Positions 1 to 8,007 of a stretch of DNA of 64,000 nucleotides are shown here, one piece after another (the first letter of the stretch is position 1; each line of letters starts with the position of its first letter). Under the pieces are notes generated by a model. The model was not told the DNA's origin, made no database searches, and saw only the letters and a list, made by a program, of their open reading frames with translations. The stretch comes from Chlorobiaceae bacterium (GTDB taxonomy: Bacteria; Bacteroidota; Chlorobiia; Chlorobiales; Chlorobiaceae), in contig JABDHL010000047.1 of the NCBI GenBank assembly GCA_012972825.1, forward strand, positions 1 through 64,000. Direction: 5' to 3'. The translations under genes were made by a program, and so were the position numbers.

Positions 1-455
1 CGTATCGTTTTGCATACGACACCCATATATTTATGAGCGGTGTTCTGACTGATAGCTTCATCATCCAACAAATAAACCTTGAACCGCTCCACCCATGCAG
101 TACTTAGTTTATCAAACGGTATAAGGCCACCTGAAAAGGATATGAGCTTTCTCAGTGTGTTCGTTTCAAGTGGATAGTTTGTCTTCTCTATCGACGTTCT
201 CAGGTACTCGATAAGGTCACTTGCTGACATGGCTTTCCGGTTAAACAATCCTGCGGGGTCTACCAGCCAGTCTTTTTCATACTCACGTCGTTTATCTTCA
301 GCTTCAGCCTTTGCAAGATTGAACGCTTTCCGGTTTTTGGGATTCCCTTGTATCCCAGTCTTTACAGAAAACCGTCCAAGTTCACCGTGATAAACGTCAA
401 TATAGAAGGCGACTTCACCACCGGCCATTTCCCGTTCCCTGATCTTTACACCCAT
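1..455 (-). CDS. Tyrosine recombinase/integrase, N-terminal part (runs off left edge)
   Basis: The reverse strand reads an open frame from an ATG at 455 to the window edge (about 151 codons, no stop), with a purine-rich AAGGCGG before the start. The protein begins MGVKIRE and contains VAFYIDVYHGE, a basic/acidic helical stretch and then a helical region ending SQNTAHKYMGVVCKTI. This is the layout of a phage-integrase arm-binding domain followed by the SAM-like core-binding domain. It closely resembles the N-terminus of the integrase at 60898-61965 (MGVSVRE, FSIDIY), so the two belong to one integrase group. The catalytic domain lies outside the window and cannot be checked. The gene reads away from cutA, so its element may lie mostly to the left. 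Confidence 0.75.
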   Translation of the reverse strand, partial: MGVKIREREMAGGEVAFYIDVYHGELGRFSVKTGIQGNPKNRKAFNLAKAEAEDKRREYEKDWLVDPAGLFNRKAMSASDLIEYLRTSIEKTNYPLETNTLRKLISFSGGLIPFDKLSTAWVERFKVYLLDDEAISQNTAHKYMGVVCKTI

Positions 456-614
456 ACTTCACCGCCTTGTAACTTGAGCCTGTAACTGTTCCAAACAAGA
501 TACAAAACATGCAGTAATTAACCAAAGGGAATAATAAGTGATAACAAGAGGTAAGATGAAAAGACAATTGAATAATAAGCAGTTACGGGATAATTTAACA
601 ACTCATGAAATACG
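456..614. other. AT-rich stretch between integrase start and truncated cutA
   Basis: No gene is seen in these 159 bases. They must hold the integrase promoter and probably one end of the element. Near the cutA side there is a short imperfect repeat, TCATGAAATACG at 602 and TTATGAAATCG at 629. I could not identify an attachment core with certainty. Confidence 0.4.
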
Positions 615-884
615 TTAAAATACGCTACTTATGAAATCGGGCACATCGTAGGGGTGATACTCCTGGATATAAGCCTCAAGGTCACTGTACCGAGCTTCTG
701 TGGTCTTGATATAGAGAGCGACTTCACTCTCTTTCTGCATTGCTCCTTCCCATAGGAAAAAGCTCCTGATATCGGCCATCTGCACGCAGGCCGCGAGACG
801 ATTGTTCAGAATCCCGTCCGCAAGGCTTTCAGCTTCCTCCCGGTCAGGAGCGGTCGTCATAACCATGCAATACCTGCTCTCCAT
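615..884 (-). CDS. cutA: CutA1 divalent-cation tolerance protein, C-terminus shortened
   Basis: Small trimeric cytoplasmic protein of the CutA1 family, linked to copper tolerance although its biochemical role is unsettled. Visible family features are the first strand YCMVMTTAPDREEAESLA, then NNRLAACVQ, the FFLWEGAMQKESEVAL segment and YIQEYHPYDVP. CutA proteins normally run on for about 20-25 residues after the HPY(x)(x)P motif; here only seven follow (DFISSVF) before a TAA, directly beside an integrase gene. The ATG at 884 gives the usual family start. A GTG at 908 would overlap the upstream peptidase stop by 4 bp (GTGA) and add eight residues. Same strand as, and directly downstream of, the peptidase gene, so probably cotranscribed. 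It may still fold, but the last strand/helix is lost or replaced. Confidence 0.8.
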   Translation of the reverse strand: MESRYCMVMTTAPDREEAESLADGILNNRLAACVQMADIRSFFLWEGAMQKESEVALYIKTTEARYSDLEAYIQEYHPYDVPDFISSVF

Positions 885-904
885 GCTCTCAAACAATGTA
901 ATGT

Positions 905-1999
905 TCACAAAACGATAAGCTCTTTACTAAAACCCTGCAACGGAGTAACGCCATGCGGGCCCATCACCACCGTATCCTCAATACGCACCCCGAATTTGCC
1001 TGGAAGATAAATACCGGGCTCGATGGTAAAGACCATATTCTCCTGCAGCACATGCTCCCCTTTCGGGCTGATCCGGGGCTCCTCGTGCACCTCAAAGCCT
1101 ACACCGTGGCCAAGACCGTGACCGAACTCTTCGCCGTAGCCATGAGCGTTGATGAAGCCGCGAACCTCGCTGTCAAGCTCTTTAGCGGTCATTCCACACC
1201 GCGCCGAAGCTATACCCAGCTCCTGCGCCTCCTTCACAATTCGATAGACATTAAAGGCCTCGCTGGAAACATGACCAAGCGCAACGGTCCGTGTCTGGTC
1301 GGAAGCATACCCTTCATAGATGCATCCCATATCGATAACTATCAACTCTCCCGCCTTGAATGCAGCCGTTGAAGGCCTGGCATGAGGCATTGCAGAGCGA
1401 GGCCCAGCTGCAACGATAGGGTCAAAAGAGTCTTTTTCGGCTCCAAACTTTTTATGCTGAAAAGAGATTTCGGCTGCAATATCAAGTTCCGTAACAGATT
1501 GAGAGATCATGGGCAGGACTTTTTCAAAAACAAGCTCGCTTATTTCAGCGGCACGGCGCAACTTCACCAGCTCAATCTCATGCTTGACCATTCTGAACTC
1601 ATCGAAAAACGTATGAACCGGTATTATCCTCTGTTTACCATGAAACTGTTCAATCAACAGAGTAGCTTCATGCCAGGTGATATTATCAGACTGGAGGGCA
1701 ATGGTGTCGCCGAGATGATAGCGCCCTGACCCAAGCTCTGCCGCAAATCCATCAGCAGCAATAACCACTTCAACCACATCAACCTCTCGTGCCGCCTGCT
1801 CCTTATATCGGAAATCAGTAAACAACAAGCTTTTTTCGCGCGTAACGAGCAGCCGCCCGCTTGAGCCGCTGAAACCGGTCAGCCATCTGATAACAGAAAG
1901 ATCGGTAACAATACAGGCATCGAGTGACCAGCTCATCATTTTCCTGAGAACCATCCGTAGAGCTTCTTCCCTGAATGACGATTTCTGCTTGCTCTTCAT
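905..1999 (-). CDS. M24 family Xaa-Pro aminopeptidase/dipeptidase
   Basis: Cytoplasmic metallopeptidase that releases residues next to proline. The N-terminal part (to about residue 135) is a creatinase-like domain; the C-terminal pita-bread domain carries all five expected metal ligands: Asp in VIDMG, Asp in ASDQTRTV, His in GHGLGHGVG, Glu in TIEPGIYLPG and Glu in VRIEDT. Length (364 aa) is normal for the short PepP/PepQ group. It starts at the ATG at 1999 and is divergent from trpD across a 121-bp AT-rich gap that must hold both promoters. cutA follows immediately. The exact specificity (PepP or PepQ) cannot be told from sequence alone. Confidence 0.9.
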   Translation of the reverse strand: MKSKQKSSFREEALRMVLRKMMSWSLDACIVTDLSVIRWLTGFSGSSGRLLVTREKSLLFTDFRYKEQAAREVDVVEVVIAADGFAAELGSGRYHLGDTIALQSDNITWHEATLLIEQFHGKQRIIPVHTFFDEFRMVKHEIELVKLRRAAEISELVFEKVLPMISQSVTELDIAAEISFQHKKFGAEKDSFDPIVAAGPRSAMPHARPSTAAFKAGELIVIDMGCIYEGYASDQTRTVALGHVSSEAFNVYRIVKEAQELGIASARCGMTAKELDSEVRGFINAHGYGEEFGHGLGHGVGFEVHEEPRISPKGEHVLQENMVFTIEPGIYLPGKFGVRIEDTVVMGPHGVTPLQGFSKELIVL

Positions 2000-2120
2000 A
2001 AGATTAAAAATATTCCTTCAATTTACGGTCTATCCGTAATCAGCCTTTTACAATACAATCAATTCTTCTTATTATTTACATCTACGAATATTCGCACACA
2101 TTTGCCAATCAATTCAATCC

Positions 2121-3176
2121 ATGCCGCAAAAGAAGTTACTGCAAAAGTTGCTTGAAGGAGAAAATTTTTCAGAGGAAGAGATGACATTCTGCATGAACAG
2201 CATTATGGACAGTCATTTTTCAGAGATAGTTATTGCTGCAATGCTTGCTCTCCTGCAGAAAAAAGGGGTAACCCCGACTGAAACTGCCGGCGCATACTAC
2301 AGCCTTATGGCAAAAGCCAATACAATCGTGCTTGATGACGATGCTGTCGATACCTGCGGCACCGGGGGGGATCATGCAGGGACTTTTAATATTTCAACGA
2401 CCGCATCAATTATTGCCAACAGTGCCGGTGTCAATATTGCCAAACATGGAAACCGTTCCGTAACAAGCAGTTGCGGAAGTGCTGATGTTCTTGAAGCACT
2501 CGGCTTTGCTATCGATCTGCCACCGGAAGCGACACAAAAGCTGTTTGAACAGACAGGATTTGCCTTCCTTTTTGCTCCCCTCTACCATCCATCCATGAAA
2601 AAGGTAGCCCATATCCGCCGCGAACTGGGCATAAGAACGATCTTCAATATTCTCGGCCCACTGATCAATCCTGCACGGGCTAAACGCCAGCTTGTAGGTG
2701 TCTTCAATCGGGAACTTATGGAACTCTACACTGAGGTGCTTCTGCAGACAGGAACCCGGCACGCTATGGTTGTTCATTCAATGACTGAAGAGGGCATTGC
2801 ACTTGATGAACCGAGTCTCAACGGGCCTACGGATATTATTGAAATTCAGAACAGCACTGTCACCCGGCATACAGTTTATCCCGAAGATTTCGGCATGACC
2901 CGACATGCCCTCTCGGAAATCCAGGGCGGAAACAGGGATGATAACGCTCTTATTATCCGCAATATCCTTGACGGCAGCGCTCCTGCAGCTTACATTGATG
3001 CCGCCCTTTTCACCACTGCAATGGCCTGTTATGTTTCAGGAAAATCACCCTGCATCAATGATGGTATTCTTTTGGCAAAAGAGGCCCTTGAAAGCGGCCA
3101 TACCGGTAAAAAATTTAATGAGATTCTGAAAATAAACGCTGAACTCTCTTCACGATACAGACTGGCTATAAACTAA
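2121..3176 (+). CDS. trpD: Anthranilate phosphoribosyltransferase
   Basis: Second step of tryptophan synthesis: transfers phosphoribosyl from PRPP to anthranilate. The 351-aa protein has the family hallmarks: the glycine-rich PRPP loop [18 protein letters not shown], the [21 protein letters not shown] region and the acidic metal site near ALDEPS. The N-terminal helical bundle ([10 protein letters not shown]) is intact. It is not in a trp operon here; the next gene is bchG, 74 bp downstream on the same strand. Confidence 0.95.
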   Translation: MPQKKLLQKLLEGENFSEEEMTFCMNSIMDSHFSEIVIAAMLALLQKKGVTPTETAGAYYSLMAKANTIVLDDDAVDTCGTGGDHAGTFNISTTASIIANSAGVNIAKHGNRSVTSSCGSADVLEALGFAIDLPPEATQKLFEQTGFAFLFAPLYHPSMKKVAHIRRELGIRTIFNILGPLINPARAKRQLVGVFNRELMELYTEVLLQTGTRHAMVVHSMTEEGIALDEPSLNGPTDIIEIQNSTVTRHTVYPEDFGMTRHALSEIQGGNRDDNALIIRNILDGSAPAAYIDAALFTTAMACYVSGKSPCINDGILLAKEALESGHTGKKFNEILKINAELSSRYRLAIN

Positions 3177-3250
3177 ATTCTTATCTTTTTGCCAAAAAAC
3201 TTGTATACTAACTGCCTTGTTTTACAGCCTAAGAGAGAATCATTATACCC

Positions 3251-4243
3251 ATGAACGGACGCGAAACGCTAAACCCTGAAATGCATCAGAGCATCAGCGA
3301 AAAGCTTCGCTCGTCCGGAGTGAGCGATTCAAGACAAAAAGCCATCCAGCAGGCTCTGGAGAACGTCAACAAGCCGGGATTCAGGATCGAGCCCTCTGCA
3401 ATCCTGCCGCTTATGAAACCGGTCACATGGTTCCCGCCCATGTGGGCTTTTGCCTGTGGTGTGGTATCGACCGGCGAAGATATTGCTGCAAACTGGTCTA
3501 TCCTCCTCAGAGGTATTCTCCTCGCAGGACCTCTCATGTGCGCCATGTCGCAGACCATGAACGACTATTTTGACAGGGAGGTTGACGCTATTAATGAGCC
3601 TGACCGACCTATCCCTGCAGGCAAAATATCAAAATCGGCCAGTTGGCTTATTACCTTTGCACTTATCATTACAGGTTTTCTTGTCGCCCTCTCCATTCAC
3701 CCTTATGTTGTCGTCATTGCTTTTGTCGGTGTACTCATGTCGCACGCCTACTCGGGCCCGCCAATAAGGGCTAAAAGAAACGGCTGGTTCGGCAACCTTA
3801 TTGTCGGCCTTGCTTATGAAGGCGTCGCATGGCTGACAGGCTGTTTTGCCATTACTCAAGGTATCCCTTCTCGGGAAACCATTGCACTGGCCATTATTTT
3901 CTCACTTGGTGCACACGGCATCATGACGCTCAATGACTTCAAATCAGTTGTCGGCGACAATATCCGCAGGGTCGCTTCAATTCCAGTTCAGCTCGGTGAA
4001 AAAAAAGCCGCAATGCTTGCTGCCGTTTTTATGGATGCCGCGCAACTGGCCGCTATCACCATTCTCGTTCTCAAAGGTTCCAGAACGACGACTGTGATTG
4101 CTCTGATTCTTCTGGTCGCACAGCTGCCCATGCAGAAAATCCTGATTGAAAATCCAAGGGAAAAGGCTGTCTGGTACAATGCTTTCGGAACACTGCTCTA
4201 TGTTTTATCCATGATGGTTTGCGCTGTCGGCATCCGGCCCTGA
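3251..4243 (+). CDS. bchG: Bacteriochlorophyll a synthase (UbiA prenyltransferase family)
   Basis: Integral membrane enzyme that esterifies (bacterio)chlorophyllide with a C20 isoprenoid diphosphate. The first Asp-rich motif NDYFDREVDAINEPDRP is the form seen in chlorophyll synthases. It is followed by RPIPAGK and, later, by the second motif LNDFKSVVGDNIRR. About eight to nine hydrophobic helices follow a polar N-terminus of some 45 residues. Green sulfur bacteria carry several paralogues (BchG, BchK, ChlG) and the choice of BchG is an inference from gene length and family memory. A TATACT element at 3204-3209 may be a -10 box. rpmB follows on the same strand. Confidence 0.85.
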   Translation: MNGRETLNPEMHQSISEKLRSSGVSDSRQKAIQQALENVNKPGFRIEPSAILPLMKPVTWFPPMWAFACGVVSTGEDIAANWSILLRGILLAGPLMCAMSQTMNDYFDREVDAINEPDRPIPAGKISKSASWLITFALIITGFLVALSIHPYVVVIAFVGVLMSHAYSGPPIRAKRNGWFGNLIVGLAYEGVAWLTGCFAITQGIPSRETIALAIIFSLGAHGIMTLNDFKSVVGDNIRRVASIPVQLGEKKAAMLAAVFMDAAQLAAITILVLKGSRTTTVIALILLVAQLPMQKILIENPREKAVWYNAFGTLLYVLSMMVCAVGIRP

Positions 4244-4315
4244 AACAATAGGTTTCCAGTTTATAAAACTATTGTTATATTCCGATTCGTTTTTTTAACA
4301 CCAATTGATTGCACC

Positions 4316-4534
4316 ATGTCTAAAGTTTGTTTACTGACCGGCAAAAGACCTAAATACGGCAATACGGTATCCCACGCGAACAACCATGTCCGTACCCGTT
4401 TTGAGCCAAACCTCCATACCAAAAGAATCTGGATCGAAGAGGAGAAGCGGTTTGTAAAGGTTAAGCTTTCAGCTAAAGCCATGAAAATTATCGCTAAAAC
4501 CGGAACTGCCGATCTCGCCAGACTGGTCAAGTAA
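4316..4534 (+). CDS. rpmB: 50S ribosomal protein L28
   Basis: 72-aa ribosomal protein. It begins [20 protein letters not shown], the conserved L28 start, followed by [15 protein letters not shown] and a basic C-terminus with the usual [10 protein letters not shown] segment. It sits alone, not with rpmG. A hairpin terminator follows at 4582-4611. Confidence 0.96.
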   Translation: MSKVCLLTGKRPKYGNTVSHANNHVRTRFEPNLHTKRIWIEEEKRFVKVKLSAKAMKIIAKTGTADLARLVK

Positions 4535-4581
4535 GACCTGGGCAACACCGGCTATAAAAGATTATTCACTCTCTTATAAAG

Positions 4582-4611
4582 GCTCAATCATCCATGGTTG
4601 AGCTTTTTTTT
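4582..4611 (+). terminator. Rho-independent terminator after rpmB
   Basis: GCTCAA (4582-4587) pairs with TTGAGC (4598-4603), followed directly by a run of eight T. The T-run ends a few bases before the ATG of rnhA at 4616. Confidence 0.75.
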
Positions 4612-4615
4612 GTCG

Positions 4616-5056
4616 ATGAAAAAAAAAATAATCATATACACCGACGGAGCCTGCAGCGGCAACCCGGGAAAAGGCGGGTGGGGAGCACTCCTGATGTACA
4701 GCTCTTCCATCCGTGAAATCTCAGGATTTTCACCTGCCACAACCAACAACCGCATGGAGCTCACCGCAGCAATAGAAGCACTCGAAGCGCTCAAGGAACC
4801 ATGCGAGGTTCACCTCTACAGCGACTCCAGCTATCTTGTCAACGCCATTAATGAGGGATGGCTGAAACGCTGGATGGCCAACAGCTGGAAAACCTCGACC
4901 AAAAAAAGTGTAGAAAACATTGATCTTTGGCAAAAAATTGCGAAGTTAATTAAATTGCAGGACGTTACCTTCCATAAAGTAAAGGGCCATAGCGACAACC
5001 TGTACAATAACCGCTGCGATGAACTGGCACGCCAGGCTATCAAAAATAACTCTTAA
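4616..5056 (+). CDS. rnhA: Ribonuclease HI
   Basis: Cuts the RNA strand of RNA:DNA hybrids. All four catalytic carboxylates are in place: Asp in YTDGACSGNPGKGGWG, Glu in NNRMELTAAIEAL, Asp in YSDSSYLVNAI and Asp in NNRCDELARQA; the HKVKGHSDN histidine loop is also present. Length is 146 aa from the ATG at 4616, close to the E. coli enzyme. A TTG at 4598 would add six residues but lies inside the terminator stem of rpmB, so the ATG is preferred. The short distance from terminator to start leaves little room for a ribosome-binding site. Confidence 0.94.
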   Translation: MKKKIIIYTDGACSGNPGKGGWGALLMYSSSIREISGFSPATTNNRMELTAAIEALEALKEPCEVHLYSDSSYLVNAINEGWLKRWMANSWKTSTKKSVENIDLWQKIAKLIKLQDVTFHKVKGHSDNLYNNRCDELARQAIKNNS

Positions 5057-5067
5057 TCAGCTGAAGT

Positions 5068-6102
5068 ATGCCAAGGAATCCAGAACCTGAAGCAACACCC
5101 GAAAAACGCTCACTGAAAAAAGGTGCAGGACTTCTCTTGTCAATCAGCGTTCTCGGTTTTCTCTGCTTTCTGGCCATTGTTTTCTGGATCAACTACCCGA
5201 AACCCCGGCTGCAGCCTGAACCCCTAAGCCCCGAGCTTAAAACAATTGTTGATCACATTCCAGGAAAAACTGATGCCCTGATTTACATTGGGCTTAAAGA
5301 TATCCGGCAAAGCAGCCTCTGGCAGAAGATCATTCCTGACTCCCTGAAAAAGGCACCACTGTTCCAGCCTAAAGGCCAGCTCAACACTCTCATGAAAGCT
5401 GCGAATATCAATCCCGCGGTCGACATTGATACGCTGCTGGTCAGTTTTAAACGCCATGGGTACAAAGAGCAGGAATATCTGGGAATTGCCTGGGGCCCTT
5501 TTTCGCAGAAACTACCTGACTCCTTTCTCCGAAACAACAGCACTGCGTCTGAAACAATCGGTGGTTATCGGTGCTACTCACTTGACAGCACCCTCTGGCT
5601 CTGCCCGCTCAGCCCAAGGAAAATGGCACTCTCAAACAACAGAAAAATGTTGAAAGAGTTCCTCCTTCCGACCGGCAGCTTCTATCAGAGGGACTCACTC
5701 ACCACAGCGCTTATCAACAAGGCCGTCTATAAATCACATCTCTGGTTTGCTCTCCCATCCGCAGTCTGGACAATAGGAGCTCTCCAAAGTCTCACCTCAG
5801 CAAATCAGGATATCAAAAGCCTTGGAAATCTGAACAGCATACAGAACCTGGCCCTCTCTGTAAAATTCAACAATGGTATTGAAGGGCAAAGCGAATGGGT
5901 CTATGCAACACGAAAAGGAGCTTATTTCGCGTCAACATTCCTGTGGGGGGCAATTAAACTTTCGGAACTTTCAGGAACGCGAACAGGCGGACAGACCAAA
6001 CAACTGCTTAAAAATATCGAGATAGAGCAGAACCTTGAATCAGTCATCATTCGTGCCAATCTGCCCATTGAATTGTTTCAACATGCCCGGCAGAAAGAGT
6101 AG
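5068..6102 (+). CDS. Membrane-anchored protein of unknown function
   Basis: Not recognised. The 344-aa protein has a basic, proline-rich cytoplasmic start, one hydrophobic helix at about residues 21-43 (LLLSISVLGFLCFLAIVFWI) and a large extracytoplasmic part. The latter begins with a proline-rich linker and contains DALIYIGLKDIRQSSLWQKI and repeated alpha/beta-like segments. No catalytic motif is visible. It is 11 bp downstream of rnhA on the same strand and converges on tilS with an 11-bp gap. A periplasmic scaffold or substrate-binding role is possible but unsupported. Confidence 0.7.
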   Translation: MPRNPEPEATPEKRSLKKGAGLLLSISVLGFLCFLAIVFWINYPKPRLQPEPLSPELKTIVDHIPGKTDALIYIGLKDIRQSSLWQKIIPDSLKKAPLFQPKGQLNTLMKAANINPAVDIDTLLVSFKRHGYKEQEYLGIAWGPFSQKLPDSFLRNNSTASETIGGYRCYSLDSTLWLCPLSPRKMALSNNRKMLKEFLLPTGSFYQRDSLTTALINKAVYKSHLWFALPSAVWTIGALQSLTSANQDIKSLGNLNSIQNLALSVKFNNGIEGQSEWVYATRKGAYFASTFLWGAIKLSELSGTRTGGQTKQLLKNIEIEQNLESVIIRANLPIELFQHARQKE

Positions 6103-6113
6103 CCTGCGGCAAC

Positions 6114-7094
6114 TCAAGGGGTATCACGCATGAAAAAAAGTGATGCTCCTTTCCACAGCACCCGCAATTGCCGCCCCGCCATAACCATTTTGCCCTGCTG
6201 TTTGTGCAAAAGATCAACAAGCTTCTGAAGCGTCTGATTGTCAACAGGTGTATCCATATCCTGTAACGCCCTCTTGAAAACCTCTTTCTGCTCAAAGATC
6301 GTCAGCCGCTGCAGCGCATGGACGTCAAGCTTTCCGTCATTGAGCGTCAATCCGGGCTCGCGCTCAAGGAGGTTCTCGAAATAAAGCTCAAGAAACTCTT
6401 CAAGCTCACCTGCCTGTTCTGACAGCCTCTGAAGCGATGGCATGAGTTTATGAGGAAAGCGCTCCTGAATCAGCGGAATAACACGATTCCTGATAAAATT
6501 CCTGTCATAGTCGTTGACAAGATTGCTGGTATCCGTTCTGCTCCCAATACCTTTTTCCTTAAGATATGCGGTAATCTCAGCTTTTTGAAAGAGGAGCATA
6601 GGCCTGATAATTTTACCATGACGGGCTCGAATGCCTTTTAAGCCAGGCAATGATACTCCTCTGAAAAGATTAAAAAGAATTGTTTCAGCATTGTCATTGA
6701 CATGATGGCCGGTAGCAATCCTGGTGAAGCCCTTCTCCTCCATTACCTTCTCAAAAAAAGTGTATCGCAGCAATCTGGCGCTCTCCTCTACAGACTTCTT
6801 CCACTCCCCTGCATACTTCAGGGTTTCACACTTTTCGACAACACACTCCAAGCCGAATGACAGGCAATGATCCCGCACAAATTGTTCTTCAGCATCACTT
6901 TCCTCACCCCGAAGCTGAAAGTTGCAGTGAGCTACTGCCAGTTCACAATGGAGAACAGGCTTTACTGCACAGAACAGAGAGAGCATAGCCATCGAATCAG
7001 GCCCTCCTGAAACAGCAACAAGAACCCGTTCACCCTCTTCTACCAACCTCCTTGTTCTGATCTGCTCAAGAAACTTTTTTTCCAACACATTCAA
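6114..7094 (-). CDS. tilS: tRNA(Ile)-lysidine synthetase
   Basis: ATP-dependent enzyme that converts the wobble cytidine of tRNA-Ile(CAU) to lysidine, so that it reads AUA. The PP-loop SGGPDSMAMLSLF lies near residue 30, followed by AHCNFQLRGEESDAEEQFV and the GHHVNDNAETILFNLFRG motif, both diagnostic of TilS. The 326-aa length is that of a short TilS lacking the longer C-terminal domains of E. coli. It is divergent from psd, with about 160 bp between the genes. Confidence 0.94.
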   Translation of the reverse strand: MNVLEKKFLEQIRTRRLVEEGERVLVAVSGGPDSMAMLSLFCAVKPVLHCELAVAHCNFQLRGEESDAEEQFVRDHCLSFGLECVVEKCETLKYAGEWKKSVEESARLLRYTFFEKVMEEKGFTRIATGHHVNDNAETILFNLFRGVSLPGLKGIRARHGKIIRPMLLFQKAEITAYLKEKGIGSRTDTSNLVNDYDRNFIRNRVIPLIQERFPHKLMPSLQRLSEQAGELEEFLELYFENLLEREPGLTLNDGKLDVHALQRLTIFEQKEVFKRALQDMDTPVDNQTLQKLVDLLHKQQGKMVMAGRQLRVLWKGASLFFMRDTP

Positions 7095-7255
7095 TTGCTC
7101 ACAGCTCTCCTTCGATACTGAAAATTAACTTCAACGAGATAATGCTGACCGGAATTGAAAAAAATTGAAAAATATTTCCACATTCTTCTCATGTACAAGA
7201 TAAATAATTAACATAAGTGGAGTTATCATAAAAAAACGATTATAAACCTAAAGAA

Positions 7256-7894
7256 ATGTTCACTTCTTACGGCAACAGCACCATGACTAAGGTTTTTATC
7301 ATAAGTCTCCTCATCAGCGCAGCCGCACTGCTTATTCCTTTTTGGCCCAGGATAGTTTTTCTGATTACTGCCGGCACAGCAATCCTGTTTACTCTCTATT
7401 TTTTCCGCGATCCAAACCGGAAAATTCCTGACGAAAACCGGACTGTTCTGGCACCTGCCGATGGTAAAATTCTTCTTGTTCAGAAGCATGACCACCAGGG
7501 CAGCGGTAAATCCTCAACACTGGTCAGTATCTTTATGTCGCCATTCAACGTTCATGTCAACCGAATACCGATCAGCGGAAAAGTCATCCATCTTCGATAC
7601 TGTCCCGGTACATTCCTGATGGCGTTCGACCCCAGGAGCAAGGAAAGCAATGAACAAATGGAAATAGGAATTGACAATGGAGAGATCGAGGTTTTTTTTA
7701 ATCAGGTATCCGGTTTTTTAGCAAGAAGAATCGTCTGTGCACTCCATTCCGGTGAAACTGTCCAGGCAGGCGAAAGGTTCGGTATGATCAAGTTTGGCTC
7801 CAGGGTCGATCTCTTCCTTCCTCCTTCACTATCGATACTGGTTAAACCAGGTCAGATAACCCGCGCAGGAGAGACTATTCTTGCCCGATATTGA
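7256..7894 (+). CDS. psd: Phosphatidylserine decarboxylase (short, PSD-A type)
   Basis: Makes phosphatidylethanolamine from phosphatidylserine at the inner membrane. Two hydrophobic helices occupy the first 45 residues, followed by FFRDPNRKIP, APADGKI, FMSPFNVHVNRIP and, near the C-terminus, KFGSRVDLFLP. The Gly-Ser of that last motif is the self-cleavage site that produces the pyruvoyl group. The 212-aa length fits the archaeal-type decarboxylases found in Bacteroidetes and Chlorobi. A second possible start is the ATG at 7283. recN follows on the same strand after 113 bp. Confidence 0.92.
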   Translation: MFTSYGNSTMTKVFIISLLISAAALLIPFWPRIVFLITAGTAILFTLYFFRDPNRKIPDENRTVLAPADGKILLVQKHDHQGSGKSSTLVSIFMSPFNVHVNRIPISGKVIHLRYCPGTFLMAFDPRSKESNEQMEIGIDNGEIEVFFNQVSGFLARRIVCALHSGETVQAGERFGMIKFGSRVDLFLPPSLSILVKPGQITRAGETILARY

Positions 7895-8007
7895 GCGAAG
7901 GCACCAACGCCATGGTTTCCTCTGAAGAGTAGGTTTAGGATTGCATATTGCTTATATAATTTGAGCGTTATCTTGTTAACTGAAAGTGCACACCAAAATA
8001 TCCGGCC

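Noticed and set aside
953-1729. Two forward open frames (953-1372 and 1382-1729)
   Set aside because: They lie wholly antisense to the M24 peptidase, have no ribosome-binding site and no family-like sequence; they are codon-bias shadows.
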